NCBI GenBank assembly: GCA_937879965.1
Contig: CALFMP010000037.1
Span: 372,001-436,000, forward strand
Length of the DNA: 64,000 nt
Reading direction: 5' to 3'
Origin: QKMZ01 sp012965515
Lineage (GTDB): Bacteria; Cyanobacteriota; Vampirovibrionia; Obscuribacterales; Obscuribacteraceae
Made by a program: the position numbers and the translations under genes. Of this stretch, positions 37,378-47,141 are shown in pieces. Each line of letters begins with the position of its first letter. The stretch's first letter is position 1. The notes under the pieces are model-generated. The model made no database searches. It had not been told where the DNA came from and was given only the letters and a program-made list of their open reading frames with translations.

Positions 37378-38070
37378 TTGCTATTTCCATTTAGATCCGC
37401 GCTCTTTCTGACGATTGCCGCGGTGTGCCTGGCTGGTCAGCCGAGCTACAGCCTACCAGCCAACGACGTTAAGCCGCCGCCTTTGACCGAAAAGGACTTC
37501 GGCAACCGCATCGGCATCGACTTCAGTAAAACGAGCGACTACAAGAAAGAGACAGACAAAGCAATTGCCGATGCTTACGCCGCCTGCAAACAGTTTTTGA
37601 AAAACAAGGAAGGCGGCAAGTTGAAAGGACTCCCGGCAGTCGTCAGCGACCTGGATGAAACCCTCATCGATAACCGCCCGCACTTCGAAGCCACGCCAAA
37701 GTTCAACTGGCCCGCCTTCGAAGCTTGGATCAAGCAAGCGGATGCTCCGCTGCTTCCCAGAACCGCCGAGTTTCTTGCCTGGGCGCGCAAGAACGGCTTC
37801 GCCATATTCTTCGTGACGGGACGCAGAGAGGGGCTACGCGCTGATACGATCGCTAACCTGGTGAAAAGACAAGTCGCCTACGACGGTCTGCTTATGCGAA
37901 AAGAAGGCGACAAGGGTGGCGCCGAATCTGTGAAAGTGCCGCTCAGGCAAGAGGTCGAAAAGATGGGCTTCACCATTGTTGTGAACATCGGAGACCAATG
38001 GTCTGATCTGGCCGGCGGGCACGCAGTCGATTGCGAGAAACTGCCCAATAAGATCTATTTGGTCGAGTAA
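37378..38070 (+). CDS. exported HAD-family acid phosphatase (class B-like)
   Basis: The 230-residue protein has a signal peptide (1-25) and the HAD nucleophile motif VVSDLDETLIDN (about 88-99; DxDxT), FFVTGRRE (motif II Thr) and NIGDQWSDL (motif III/IV). These are the hallmarks of class B/lipoprotein-e type acid phosphatases that hydrolyse phosphate monoesters in the periplasm. The start is TTG, since the nearby ATG at 37371 is in another phase. It is convergent with the pseudokinase gene. Confidence 0.85.
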   Translation: MLFPFRSALFLTIAAVCLAGQPSYSLPANDVKPPPLTEKDFGNRIGIDFSKTSDYKKETDKAIADAYAACKQFLKNKEGGKLKGLPAVVSDLDETLIDNRPHFEATPKFNWPAFEAWIKQADAPLLPRTAEFLAWARKNGFAIFFVTGRREGLRADTIANLVKRQVAYDGLLMRKEGDKGGAESVKVPLRQEVEKMGFTIVVNIGDQWSDLAGGHAVDCEKLPNKIYLVE

Positions 38071-38089
38071 GAAAAGGGTTCACTAGCGT

Positions 38090-38147
38090 AGTGTCGAAGC
38101 TAGGCGCCGACCGTTGCAAACTGCGGTCGACACGGGGCGTCGACACT
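38090..38147. repeat. nested inverted repeat between convergent genes
   Basis: AGTGTCGA (38090-38097) and TCGACACT (38140-38147) enclose GACCG/CGGTC. It lies between the HAD phosphatase end and the kinase-like gene end, so it may be a bidirectional terminator. It has no clear T-run. Confidence 0.5.
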
Positions 38148-38166
38148 GCTGTGGCAATCGGTTCGC

Positions 38167-39351
38167 TTACTTCGTACCGTAGAAAAGTTGCGCCATGAAT
38201 GCGCAGTCTTTTAGCTCAGCGATGCTCGCATAACGATCGCGAAAATCCGCTGCGGTCAAACGGGCAATAATGGCATCCAACTGCGGGCTGACGCGCTTGT
38301 TGTATGAGCGCGGATGCAGCGCTTCCACGCCCTTTACAGGGGACCTGCCGGTAATGAGAAAGAAGAGCGTCGCGCCCATGGAATACATGTTGGTGCGTTC
38401 GTCCGGTTTTGAATTAATGCGCTCCGGTGCCAGATACTTCATGTAGCTCTTGCCGGCTCGAGCAGTGAATATGCCTCGACTGGGGTCGGGTCCGAGATCG
38501 ATCAACTTCAAAGTATTGCCGCGCCACATTTGCAAGATGTCGGGCGTTAAATCAATGTGCACCACAGGCGATGGCTGATCGTGCAAGTGCCCGACCACAT
38601 CCGCCATTTGCAAAAGCAGCCCGATAACAGTCTTTTCGTCCAGCGGACCAAGCTGGCGAATCTGCTTTTTCAGCGAGAAGCCTTCCAAATACTGGTGAAC
38701 CAGATAGCCATAATCACCCTCGACAAAGTAGTCGAGCACCGGAACGATATTCGGGTGATCGAGCTTGGCGAGGCGTTTTGCATACTTCATGAAACGGCTC
38801 GCAGAGTCCGGCATATCCGGGTCTTTTGGCGCTATCAGATGATAGCGCTTGAGCACTGCCACCTTCTTCAGGAAATTGCCCTCGGCGTCCATGACTTGAT
38901 GGGAGACAAGATATGAATTGCCAAATCCAGGTCTATCGACCTGGAAAAGTACCTTATAATCGCCCTCTTTGAGTTCGGCACCTTCCCTCAATCGCTCGGG
39001 ATCGGCTTGGTTGTCGCTGAACGCCTCCGGCGGTGGTGCCAGCGATTTCATCCAAACATCGGTAAAACTCAGATCGGCACTGGAAGGGCTGCGCCTTGAA
39101 CTGCCGGCGGCTGCGCCTGCCAACCGAGGTTTTTTCTCTTTTGCGTTGGAATTATCGAGCGCCGATAACCATAAATCGGTATAACTCTGTTCACGCGCAA
39201 CTTGCTCTTCTTCGCCAGTGTTTTCATCTTCCTGACGAACCAGGTTAGTCTCTTTCAGGCGAAAGAGTTTTGGACCGCCTGTCTCGCTGCGAGAGCGTTT
39301 TAGCAATCCTCTTACCATGCCTATGAGGTTCTTGTCCGCCAAGGGCAGCAC
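38167..39351 (-). CDS. protein kinase-like protein, probable pseudokinase
   Basis: The 394-residue protein has a charged N-terminus (1-120) and a kinase fold (about 130-394). The Gly loop is VDRPGFGNSYLV, the Lys site VAVLKRYH, the catalytic loop HIDLTPDIL instead of HRDLKPxN (about 265), and the metal motif DLG instead of DFG (about 285). Both aspartates survive, but the Lys and Asn of the catalytic loop are changed, so activity is doubtful. It has no membrane segment. It may bind ATP or act as a scaffold. Confidence 0.8.
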   Translation of the reverse strand: MLPLADKNLIGMVRGLLKRSRSETGGPKLFRLKETNLVRQEDENTGEEEQVAREQSYTDLWLSALDNSNAKEKKPRLAGAAAGSSRRSPSSADLSFTDVWMKSLAPPPEAFSDNQADPERLREGAELKEGDYKVLFQVDRPGFGNSYLVSHQVMDAEGNFLKKVAVLKRYHLIAPKDPDMPDSASRFMKYAKRLAKLDHPNIVPVLDYFVEGDYGYLVHQYLEGFSLKKQIRQLGPLDEKTVIGLLLQMADVVGHLHDQPSPVVHIDLTPDILQMWRGNTLKLIDLGPDPSRGIFTARAGKSYMKYLAPERINSKPDERTNMYSMGATLFFLITGRSPVKGVEALHPRSYNKRVSPQLDAIIARLTAADFRDRYASIAELKDCAFMAQLFYGTK

Positions 39352-39445
39352 TCCTCAAAATAGCCCACGATAGACCTGGGTTTCCGGGGGTAGCTAGGGA
39401 TCTCCCCCTGTGACATCAATCCCAGAAAATGTCATTACATAACGG

Positions 39446-41497
39446 TTATTGGCTCACAAGTCTTCCAGAAGTCAGATTATCTATTGTAATTAAACCCATA
39501 TTCCGCAAAAGTTGCGCCTGGGCGATGTTGAAGACAACAATCGCATCGGCCTTTGTGACAAGAGCCTGGGTGAAGTCGCGCTGGGCGTTAATCACGTCAA
39601 TGTTAGTGCCCACACCGTTTGCCAGACGAACACGCGCAAGACGAAGCTCCTCCGCGGAAGACAAAACGCCTTTTGTCGCTACTTCGATCTGCCTTTCGGC
39701 GGTTTGACTTGTGAGATAAGCGTCACGAACTTCCTGCAATACATTGATCAGCGTTTGGTTAGACCGCAAAAGCGCCTGGCGAGCCTGAGCCTTTTGTGCG
39801 CCAACAGTTGCAGCGGTTGGGACACCCATACCCTCATAATTCCAGTCCAATAACCAGCCAATCGCATAAGAAGGTCGAATCTGCCGTGACACAAAGCTTG
39901 GCGGGGTAAACACCTCGCCGGCTTGTGTAAGAGTGCCATTCAAGGCCGGATTGACGAACTGGTTGATGTTTCCAGTCGGGTTATTGCCATTGCCCTGCGT
40001 GACGTCAATTACAGTTCCCTGCGGGGCAGGACCCGTCACTGGAACGTCACGGAATGAGCCAGGCACGAATGCATACTTCTGGCTGAGCGTCTGACCGCTT
40101 CCGGTTATGGTTCCAAAGAATGAAAATCGAGGATAGAGAGGCGCCGCAGCAACTTGAACCTGCCTGCGGGCGGCTAAGCGCAACTCTTCAAACTGCCGCA
40201 ATTCCGGGCGGTTCAATATGGTGAGCGCAATGATGCGATTGATATCGAGATTGGGATCGAAAAGTCGAGTCTTCCTGACCTCAGGCTCGAGTGATAGCAG
40301 GTTTACACTGCTGTTCAAGTTGAGCGTAACAGCCAAACGAATTGCTGTGCGGCGCAATTCGACCTGCTGAGTAAGCAGGTTCTGCTCATCGCGTGCCAAC
40401 TGCGTTTCCGCCTGCAGAACTTGGAACTTAGTTCCGGTGCCGGCTCGCTGCAATTGTTGATTGAGTAGAACCTGCGCTTTCGATACTTCGACTGCGCGCG
40501 TTTGAATTTGCAACAACGCCTGGTTGCGAATCATGTTGTAGTACTGACGCGCCACCTCCATAAGAGTGTCATTCACATTGGCTTTCAGCTGTTGCTTCGC
40601 AGCCTTGAAATTGTGAAGTTGCGCGAGCGTACCGAACATAACGCTGCCGCCGCGGAATCCGTAATAACGAAAACCAGCGTGGGTAAGCACGTTTGGCGTA
40701 GCAAACGCAATTGGAATAGTACCGCCGAGTAATTGTGAACCCTGGATATACTGCGATTGGTAATCCATGAGCGTATCCGGCAAGAAACGCCCCATTTGCG
40801 CTCCCAAGCGCCACTTCTCGGTGTTTACCTGCTCTTGCTGAATGCGAATGTCGAGATTATTGCCGATGGCGTACTGCAATACATCCTTCAAAACAACAGG
40901 CTGAGTATAACTAGCTTCCAATCGAATCGGCGGCAACCTTCCACCCAAAGGAATCATCTGATTCGGCTTGGGGAGCTGCAATTCAATCGCTTCACCGACC
41001 AGATACTTGTTTCTAAAGTCGGTGGCTTGCCCTTCAATAATTTGCGTTTCTTGCTTGCGGAAAAAAGGTGAGAGAGGCGACGTGTTCAATTCCTTCTTCA
41101 CCGTGTCTTCGCCGGCTCCCTGACCATAGTTGAGCTCGGATTCAACAGGAGCGCCGCTGGGCAAACCATCGTTGCCCGAAGCTGGATTTTGCGGATTAAT
41201 CCCAGCGCCCGCGCTGCCAGTGCCAGTCGGCTCGACTTTATAAGGAACCGATGGCTGCAACGGCATTGAAGGCTGCGGTCCGGCCGGGACAGCGGTTTGA
41301 GGCGGATTGGACGGATAAGTGAGGTTATCGTTCGGGTTAGGGGTTGCCGGACCCGTTTGCGCAGGTGAAGAATTAGTTTGCGCAAGGGCCGGCGAGCAAA
41401 CCAAAGTGCCAGGCGCATAACTTAGTATGCATGACAACGACAAAAGCGCTCCCAATGCACCCGCACGCCTGGGCACCAATGGAGGAAAATTTCGCAT
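39446..41497 (-). CDS. TolC-family outer-membrane efflux channel
   Basis: The 683-residue protein has a signal peptide, then a Pro/Asn/Ser-rich linker (about 45-150), then the TolC/OEP fold: repeated long helices with LQIQTRAVEVSKAQVLLNQQLQRAGTG and LRLARVRLANGVGTNIDVINAQRDF. It would form a trimeric channel for secretion or efflux. No inner-membrane pump or adaptor gene is adjacent. The linker is longer than in E. coli TolC. ATG at 41497 or 41512. Confidence 0.88.
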   Translation of the reverse strand: MRNFPPLVPRRAGALGALLSLSCILSYAPGTLVCSPALAQTNSSPAQTGPATPNPNDNLTYPSNPPQTAVPAGPQPSMPLQPSVPYKVEPTGTGSAGAGINPQNPASGNDGLPSGAPVESELNYGQGAGEDTVKKELNTSPLSPFFRKQETQIIEGQATDFRNKYLVGEAIELQLPKPNQMIPLGGRLPPIRLEASYTQPVVLKDVLQYAIGNNLDIRIQQEQVNTEKWRLGAQMGRFLPDTLMDYQSQYIQGSQLLGGTIPIAFATPNVLTHAGFRYYGFRGGSVMFGTLAQLHNFKAAKQQLKANVNDTLMEVARQYYNMIRNQALLQIQTRAVEVSKAQVLLNQQLQRAGTGTKFQVLQAETQLARDEQNLLTQQVELRRTAIRLAVTLNLNSSVNLLSLEPEVRKTRLFDPNLDINRIIALTILNRPELRQFEELRLAARRQVQVAAAPLYPRFSFFGTITGSGQTLSQKYAFVPGSFRDVPVTGPAPQGTVIDVTQGNGNNPTGNINQFVNPALNGTLTQAGEVFTPPSFVSRQIRPSYAIGWLLDWNYEGMGVPTAATVGAQKAQARQALLRSNQTLINVLQEVRDAYLTSQTAERQIEVATKGVLSSAEELRLARVRLANGVGTNIDVINAQRDFTQALVTKADAIVVFNIAQAQLLRNMGLITIDNLTSGRLVSQ

Positions 41498-41718
41498 ACC
41501 GTGGGTTTCCATAAATCGCTTGACGTCTTGAATATTGGCAAGCTTCCGCGCAAAAGTAAATCACATTGCGCGCGAACTATCCAAGGGATAATGCTCATCT
41601 AGCTACGTTTCGCAATCAGCAAGATGAAACTGCCGGCAGAGCCTAAACGCAGACGCACAAATTCAGCATCATAAGCGATTGCAGGACGCCACCACCTGCG
41701 GTTCGACTTTTCTCATCA

Positions 41719-42273
41719 CTATTTGACGAGACGCTGCACGGCTTTGAACGTTTCAGTATTTGCTTCTACTAACATCTCAAAAAGCGAAGTCTCTACAGAC
41801 GACGGAACCGCGCCTGATTGCACCATTTTCTCAATACCGACTTCGCGATTTTTTTGACTGCGGCTGGAAACTGCATCCGTCACGAGATGGACCTGATACC
41901 CAGCTTCCAGAAGATCGTGAACGGTTTGATTAATGCACACATGTGCCTCAATCCCAGTAACAACAATCTGTTTGCGTCCCGTTCCTTCCAAGTAGGACAT
42001 AAACTGTTCGCTTCCGCAACAGCTGAAGCAACTCTTTTCAAACAGTTTGTGCTCACCCAGGCAAGCAGAGATCTCTGCCACAATGTTGCCTAGACCTTGG
42101 GGATACTGTTCGGTAACGACTACAGGCAACTTCAATATTTTTGCCGCTTCCGCCATTATCGTGATATTGCGGGTCAGGTCGGCAAAATTCTGAATGTTGG
42201 AACGAAAACTTTCTTGAACATCAACAATGAGAAGAACGGAATCTTCTCTTTTCAGCAAACGAGGATGACGCAC
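41719..42273 (-). CDS. isochorismatase-like cysteine hydrolase
   Basis: The 184-residue protein has the isochorismatase-fold catalytic triad: Asp in LLIVDVQESF, Lys in FEKSCFS and Cys in GIEAHVCINQT. This family includes nicotinamidase, ureidoacrylate and other amidohydrolases. The specific substrate cannot be told. Length is typical. It stands alone. Confidence 0.88.
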   Translation of the reverse strand: MRHPRLLKREDSVLLIVDVQESFRSNIQNFADLTRNITIMAEAAKILKLPVVVTEQYPQGLGNIVAEISACLGEHKLFEKSCFSCCGSEQFMSYLEGTGRKQIVVTGIEAHVCINQTVHDLLEAGYQVHLVTDAVSSRSQKNREVGIEKMVQSGAVPSSVETSLFEMLVEANTETFKAVQRLVK

Positions 42274-42526
42274 GGAAAACCTACTTACTCTGTTATAGAA
42301 CTTATTTAGCGAAAGTCACCCATACCTGGCAACCAGATAATGTAGCCACTCGCGGCTTTAATATACTGTATTTGTATAAAACAACCCTGACCGCCCTCTA
42401 CAGTCTTCCGGCTGAAAGCAGGCGCCCTATAGCAGTGACGCACAGAAGGTTGGCAAGAGCCGACCGTGCCAGAGATTTCCTAGACCAATTGCGCCGCCAA
42501 GACTCTCCAGAACCGAGCTTTATACA

Positions 42527-43699
42527 TTGCCGCCTATCCTTGCCAACTATTATTTGACTTACAAGTGCAATTCCCGCTGCACCTACTGCGACATTCCAAT
42601 CAAGCCGGAAAACATTCGCATCAAGGAAAGCCAGCCAGAAACAATCATTGAAAACCTTTCAGCCCTGAAGAGGTTGGGGGTGAAAGTTCTTGATTTCACA
42701 GGCGGCGAACCTCTTATCTATAGATATCTGCCGGAAGTCTTACGGGCAGCCAAATCGATGGGGTTTTTCACCAGTGTCGCCAACACTGGGACGCTCTATC
42801 CCCGCATGGCGAAAGAGCTTGTCGGTCTTATAGATGACTTGAAGTTCTCTCTTTCCACCACAGACCGTGATGAATACAAGGCTGAGCGCGGCATCGACGG
42901 ATACGACAAGGTAATTGAAAGTTTAAAACTGGCGCGCAGCCTCGGTGAGCGCCCATCAATCATCGCCACGGCGACGCCCGAGTCAATATGGGGTATGGAG
43001 CCGGTCATTCGGCTGGCACAAGAACTGGGCGTGGTAGTACTTCTCGGACCTGTCTTCGACTTCTGCGGCAATGAACTTCTGCACAAAGACGGCATCAAAG
43101 AACTGCAGAGATTGGCTAAATTCGACAATGTTTGCGTCAACTGGGCGTTTCTCGAGTTCTACCTGAACGGCGGCAATCAAATCAAGAGCCCACGCTGCCG
43201 AGCGGTTTCATCAACCATCGTCATTTCTCCGGACGATCACTTGCTCTTGCCGTGCTATCACATGCACGATGAAAGGCTGAAAATCAAACATGAAAATGGG
43301 CGCTCAAACCTCGATGAGCTGTGGCGCAGCCCGCCTGTGCAGAAAAAACGCCAGGCAGAAGGTTCCTGGGATTTCTGCCAGGGATGCACGATTTGGTGCT
43401 ATTTCGAGACTTCTTTCCTGTGGCCGCCGGACAAATATTTCTTGCTCAATATGAAGAGCAAATTGCGTTGGGGCAAAGAGAAAGCCAAACAGTACATCGA
43501 GACGAAAACCGGACTCAATCTGACAAGAATGCTGCCGGGTAGTAAAGACAAAGCAATTGCAAAACTTCCTGCCAACCCGATGAGCGGCACAAACCAAGGC
43601 GCAGGCTGCGGTACGTGCCCATCAGCAGGCGCTCCCGAGTCTCAAATAAATGAATCGGGCGAACTCGTAACACCAGTCGAATTTAGCCGCCGCAACTAA
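42527..43699 (+). CDS. radical SAM protein with C-terminal Cys cluster
   Basis: The 390-residue protein has the radical SAM 4Fe-4S motif CNSRCTYC (about 14-21), the GGEPL motif and a C-terminal Cys-rich part (CYHMHDE, CQGCTIWC, CGTC) resembling a SPASM/Twitch-type auxiliary cluster. Likely reactions include peptide or small-molecule modification. It precedes tRNA-Ala, with no partner peptide evident. The start is a TTG at 42527 with a weak ribosome-binding site, so the N-terminal boundary is uncertain. Confidence 0.85.
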   Translation: MPPILANYYLTYKCNSRCTYCDIPIKPENIRIKESQPETIIENLSALKRLGVKVLDFTGGEPLIYRYLPEVLRAAKSMGFFTSVANTGTLYPRMAKELVGLIDDLKFSLSTTDRDEYKAERGIDGYDKVIESLKLARSLGERPSIIATATPESIWGMEPVIRLAQELGVVVLLGPVFDFCGNELLHKDGIKELQRLAKFDNVCVNWAFLEFYLNGGNQIKSPRCRAVSSTIVISPDDHLLLPCYHMHDERLKIKHENGRSNLDELWRSPPVQKKRQAEGSWDFCQGCTIWCYFETSFLWPPDKYFLLNMKSKLRWGKEKAKQYIETKTGLNLTRMLPGSKDKAIAKLPANPMSGTNQGAGCGTCPSAGAPESQINESGELVTPVEFSRRN

Positions 43700-43710
43700 A
43701 GGGTTTATGG

Positions 43711-43716
43711 TATAAC
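43711..43716 (+). promoter_or_regulatory. -10 box for tRNA-Ala
   Basis: TATAAC at 43711-43716 lies 10 bases before the tRNA start and fits a -10 hexamer. No clear -35 box was seen. Confidence 0.4.
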
Positions 43717-43726
43717 CTCATTCTAC

Positions 43727-43799
43727 GGGGCGTTAGCGCAGTTGGTAGCGCGCTTCAATGGCATTGAAGAGGTCACCGGTTCGACCCCGGTACGCTCCA
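43727..43799 (+). tRNA. tRNA-Ala (anticodon GGC)
   Basis: A 73-nt cloverleaf: acceptor GGGGCGT pairs with ACGCTCC (one G-U), D-arm with AGCGCAGTTGGTAGCGC, anticodon stem CTTCA/TGAAG with loop ATGGCAT (anticodon GGC), and T-arm GGTTCGA. The discriminator base is A. The 3' CCA is not encoded. It is followed by a hairpin terminator. Confidence 0.95.
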
Positions 43800-43814
43800 A
43801 ATTTTTGGTCTTGC

Positions 43815-43847
43815 AACGGCGCTGGGTTCGGCGCCGTTTCTCTTTTT
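43815..43847 (+). terminator. Rho-independent terminator after tRNA-Ala
   Basis: AACGGCGC/GCGCCGTT arms with loop TGGGTTCG, then TTCTCTTTTT. Confidence 0.85.
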
Positions 43848-43997
43848 GGCGAAATATTGGCCGTCTGTATCCTCTGGGATTTTTTTCTCAGGCAAACAGA
43901 TAAAATTGCGCTTACCAGTGTTTTAATGTCTAATGACAGCTAGTCGACATTTGCCTGATTTTTACTAAGCGCTCTGCGCACGAGCGAGGTTGAGACT

Positions 43998-44873
43998 TTG
44001 ACCGAACGCAACGGCTTCTTGATGAAAGCTATTGGGCTTTGCGTATTGGCTCTTGGTCTGCTTCTTGTTGGCTTTCAGTTAATCGGTGACGGATTCGAAT
44101 CGCTGGAGACGATGTTCGTCAAAGTGGAAACACCCACGACATACCGATTTGACAAGTATTCGCAGCTGTTGAAGGAATTCGTCAAAGACAGCAGTGTCGA
44201 TTATGCCAATTTGAAGAAGTCCCCCCTACTCAAAGAGAGCATGAAAGAGATAGCGCACATCAGTCCGGCAAAAATGCTGGATGATAAAGAACGGCTCTGC
44301 TACTGGCTCAATGTCTACAATTTGATTGTAATCAAAGAGGTCGCCGACCGTTTTCCCATCACTGATTTGAAACAATTGGGCAACGATCCGACACGCCGTA
44401 AATTCACTGTGGGTGGGGATAAGTTCTCCATGCAGGCAGTGCAGATGGACAAGATCCGCCCGCTCTTCAATGACAATTTTCCAGAGGAAATCTTCCTCAT
44501 GTGTGGTGGCGCAATGGGACATCCCGCCATTCTCGACCACCCCGTCGTCCCCGACAGGATGGACAAAGACATGAAGGAATCAGCCTATAGATGGGTGTGC
44601 GATCCTGGCAATGTACAGTTCGACAAGTACAATAGTCGCCTTGACCTCGGTCCTTACCTGCAATGGCATCAAGGTCTATTCGAAAAACGATATGGCTCGC
44701 CAATCGAATTTGTGATGTCGTTTTTGACTCCTGAAGCACAAGAGACAATCGGCAATGTGGCGGTAATAAAGGGTTACGGTCTGCCGTTCAATTGGACGGT
44801 CAATGATCTGGAGCTGAAAAAACGCATTGAGAAAGCGCGCGAGGAGAAAGAAAAGTTAGCCAATCCAGGCTAA
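43998..44873 (+). CDS. DUF547 family membrane-anchored protein
   Basis: The 291-residue protein has an N-terminal hydrophobic segment (about 10-30) and then the DUF547 pattern with CYWLNVYNLIVIKEV and a later segment (PLFNDNFPEEIFLMCGGAMGHPAI) with conserved Cys/His/Gly. DUF547 proteins resemble papain-fold or transglutaminase-like enzymes, but activity is not established. The start is TTG at 43998, after a GAGGT. An ATG at 44022 is an alternative. Confidence 0.83.
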   Translation: MTERNGFLMKAIGLCVLALGLLLVGFQLIGDGFESLETMFVKVETPTTYRFDKYSQLLKEFVKDSSVDYANLKKSPLLKESMKEIAHISPAKMLDDKERLCYWLNVYNLIVIKEVADRFPITDLKQLGNDPTRRKFTVGGDKFSMQAVQMDKIRPLFNDNFPEEIFLMCGGAMGHPAILDHPVVPDRMDKDMKESAYRWVCDPGNVQFDKYNSRLDLGPYLQWHQGLFEKRYGSPIEFVMSFLTPEAQETIGNVAVIKGYGLPFNWTVNDLELKKRIEKAREEKEKLANPG

Positions 44874-44909
44874 ACTTCAAAAGGCGCGAACTAGAGGACA
44901 GGAGGCACG

Positions 44910-47072
44910 ATGCATTTGAAGAGCCCGGGTTGGCGCTATTCCACAGGCGTCGCGGCGGCCGGACTGGGACTTTTCGTTATCGCGTTTTGTCCTGATCTCT
45001 GCTACAAAAGTCCTACTTTACTCGGCTCGACTACGTCAACTAAAGCGTCGCTGGGTTCCGCTGAGGCAGCAGATGCATCAAACGTCGCAAACATCTTCGT
45101 TGCCTACCCGCCGGACAACGGTAAAGTACCTGCGTCTTCGTCATACATAGTAGGTGCTATTCCGCCCGGTGCCGGCGTGACTATCAACGGACAAGAAGCA
45201 CGTGTCGGTCGTGCCGGATTTTTCGCGCACGTCATTGGTTTGCAACCAGGCGCAAATCGCTTGAACATTCAATTGCTTGACAGACCCAGCAGTCAGCAAG
45301 CCGCTGGGCGCCCGACAGGAGCGTCAAAGACTATTACAGTCAACCGGGAGCTGCCACCACCACCGGTTCCAGCCGGCGAACTCAAAATTTTGCCGGACTC
45401 AATTTCGCCGGCGGTAGAGCGCGGTGTTTTACCTGGAGAGCTGGTTGAATTTTCAGTGCGCGCCACACCGGGTTCTACAGTCTCCATGCAGATAGGTGGG
45501 CATGTAGTGCCGTTTTACCCATCAGTGGCATTGAAACAGCAGATTCAACAACGCAAAAATGCTGCCAGACGGTCGGCCGTTGCAAAAGGTCGCGGAAAGA
45601 AAGGTGCCACTGCTCGTGGTGTCGCAAAACCTAGCACTGTCCAATCGAAACCTACCGGTGGTTTTTCCAATCCATATACAACAGTCGGCATGAGCCCGGT
45701 CGACAACTCAGCAAATGCAGGAGTGAACATAGGGCTGGATGCCGCCTATGGTCAGGTTTACCAGCGATTGCCCGCGGCTCGCTCCGACCGCTATGTCGGC
45801 TTCATAAAAATCGGCGCGCTCGATCAGTTTGAACAGACCAATCCCGTTTTCGTTGCTGAAAAGGATGGACGAAGCGTAAGCATTACCTCGCCTTACAAAG
45901 TGACCGTTATCAGGCAACCATTTTTGGTTCAAACCGCGCATGACAATACCATCGTCAGAGTCGGTCCTGGAGCCGGTCGCATCACGCCATTGATACGCGG
46001 TGTTCGCTTGCTGGCGGACGGATGGCATGGCGATGAATTACGCATTGCCTACTCATCGACCAAACATGTATATATCAATAAGAACGATATGACGGCATCC
46101 GGTTTGGGCTGGTCACCCGCAAATCCTGGCGCATCGGGCGCATTGCCAGTTTCCAATGTGCGGACGATAAATACTAAAAAGGATGGCTACGGAGACGCGC
46201 TGCTTCTGCCCCTGAGCCAAAGGTTGCCTTACCAGGTCGAGCAATCCGTTCACCCCAACAAGCTCACACTCAAAATTTACGGCGCAACTCAAGATACCGA
46301 CTGGGTCAGCCCGGCAGACACCGACGCGGATGAAATCAGCAAGCGCTCCAACCTGGACCTCGTCGATGGAATTTCATTCCGGCAAGTACAAGATGGGGTT
46401 TTCGAAGTGACGGCTCAGCTGAAGGGCGACCGACAGTGGGGCTATAAAGTCGACTATGAGGGCACGACCCTGCGCCTGCGCGTCAAACACGCACCTCGTC
46501 TCGCTGCAGACGGATCACTCACCGGCTTGAGAATCTGCGTCGACCCGGGGCACGGTGGTACCGAAAGTGGTTCTATCGGTTGCAACGGCATGAAAGAAAA
46601 GCAATTGAATTTGGAAATGTCGCTCAAATTCAAAGCCGCGCTTGAACGCGCTGGTGCCCATGTAATCATGACCAGAACGACCGACGCGGAGACGGTTTCA
46701 CTCGACGAGCGCGTCAACATGGCCGTCAAAGCAGACGCCGATCTTTTGATTTCAGTGCACAACAATGCACTACCCGATGGTCGAGACCCCTGGAAGGAAC
46801 ATGGAACCTCATCCTATTGGTACCAACCGCAATCTACGGAACTGGCTCGAGGTTTGAAGGACTCCCTTATAAGCGCAGTGGGCTTTCCAGACATTGGTTG
46901 CCGCTTCCAAAATCTGGCGCTTTGCCGCCCGACAGCGATGCCGGCGGTGCTAGTTGAAGTGGGTTTTATGATCCATCCGGACGAATTTGCCCAAATGCTG
47001 GACCCTGTGGTGCAGGAACGCGTAGCTGAGGGTTTACTTAAGGGCGTACACAGATACCTTGCTAGGAAGTAA
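44910..47072 (+). CDS. N-acetylmuramoyl-L-alanine amidase (AmiC/Amidase_3) with long N-terminal region
   Basis: The 720-residue protein has an N-terminal membrane/signal segment (about 12-32), an Ig-like or AMIN-like beta region (about 55-330), an SH3-like region (about 320-420), then an Amidase_3 domain (about 540-720) with zinc ligands in VDPGHGG, MKEKQLNLE and VHNNAL, and the catalytic Glu in VEVGFM. It cleaves the bond between MurNAc and L-Ala in peptidoglycan, in the periplasm, and would serve daughter-cell separation or turnover. coaX follows. Confidence 0.9.
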   Translation: MHLKSPGWRYSTGVAAAGLGLFVIAFCPDLCYKSPTLLGSTTSTKASLGSAEAADASNVANIFVAYPPDNGKVPASSSYIVGAIPPGAGVTINGQEARVGRAGFFAHVIGLQPGANRLNIQLLDRPSSQQAAGRPTGASKTITVNRELPPPPVPAGELKILPDSISPAVERGVLPGELVEFSVRATPGSTVSMQIGGHVVPFYPSVALKQQIQQRKNAARRSAVAKGRGKKGATARGVAKPSTVQSKPTGGFSNPYTTVGMSPVDNSANAGVNIGLDAAYGQVYQRLPAARSDRYVGFIKIGALDQFEQTNPVFVAEKDGRSVSITSPYKVTVIRQPFLVQTAHDNTIVRVGPGAGRITPLIRGVRLLADGWHGDELRIAYSSTKHVYINKNDMTASGLGWSPANPGASGALPVSNVRTINTKKDGYGDALLLPLSQRLPYQVEQSVHPNKLTLKIYGATQDTDWVSPADTDADEISKRSNLDLVDGISFRQVQDGVFEVTAQLKGDRQWGYKVDYEGTTLRLRVKHAPRLAADGSLTGLRICVDPGHGGTESGSIGCNGMKEKQLNLEMSLKFKAALERAGAHVIMTRTTDAETVSLDERVNMAVKADADLLISVHNNALPDGRDPWKEHGTSSYWYQPQSTELARGLKDSLISAVGFPDIGCRFQNLALCRPTAMPAVLVEVGFMIHPDEFAQMLDPVVQERVAEGLLKGVHRYLARK

Positions 47073-47141
47073 AATCCCTGTTGTGAAGACGGACCCGGGT
47101 TTTTCGGGGGCGTCACGGTCCCTATCGGTTAACGAACGCTA

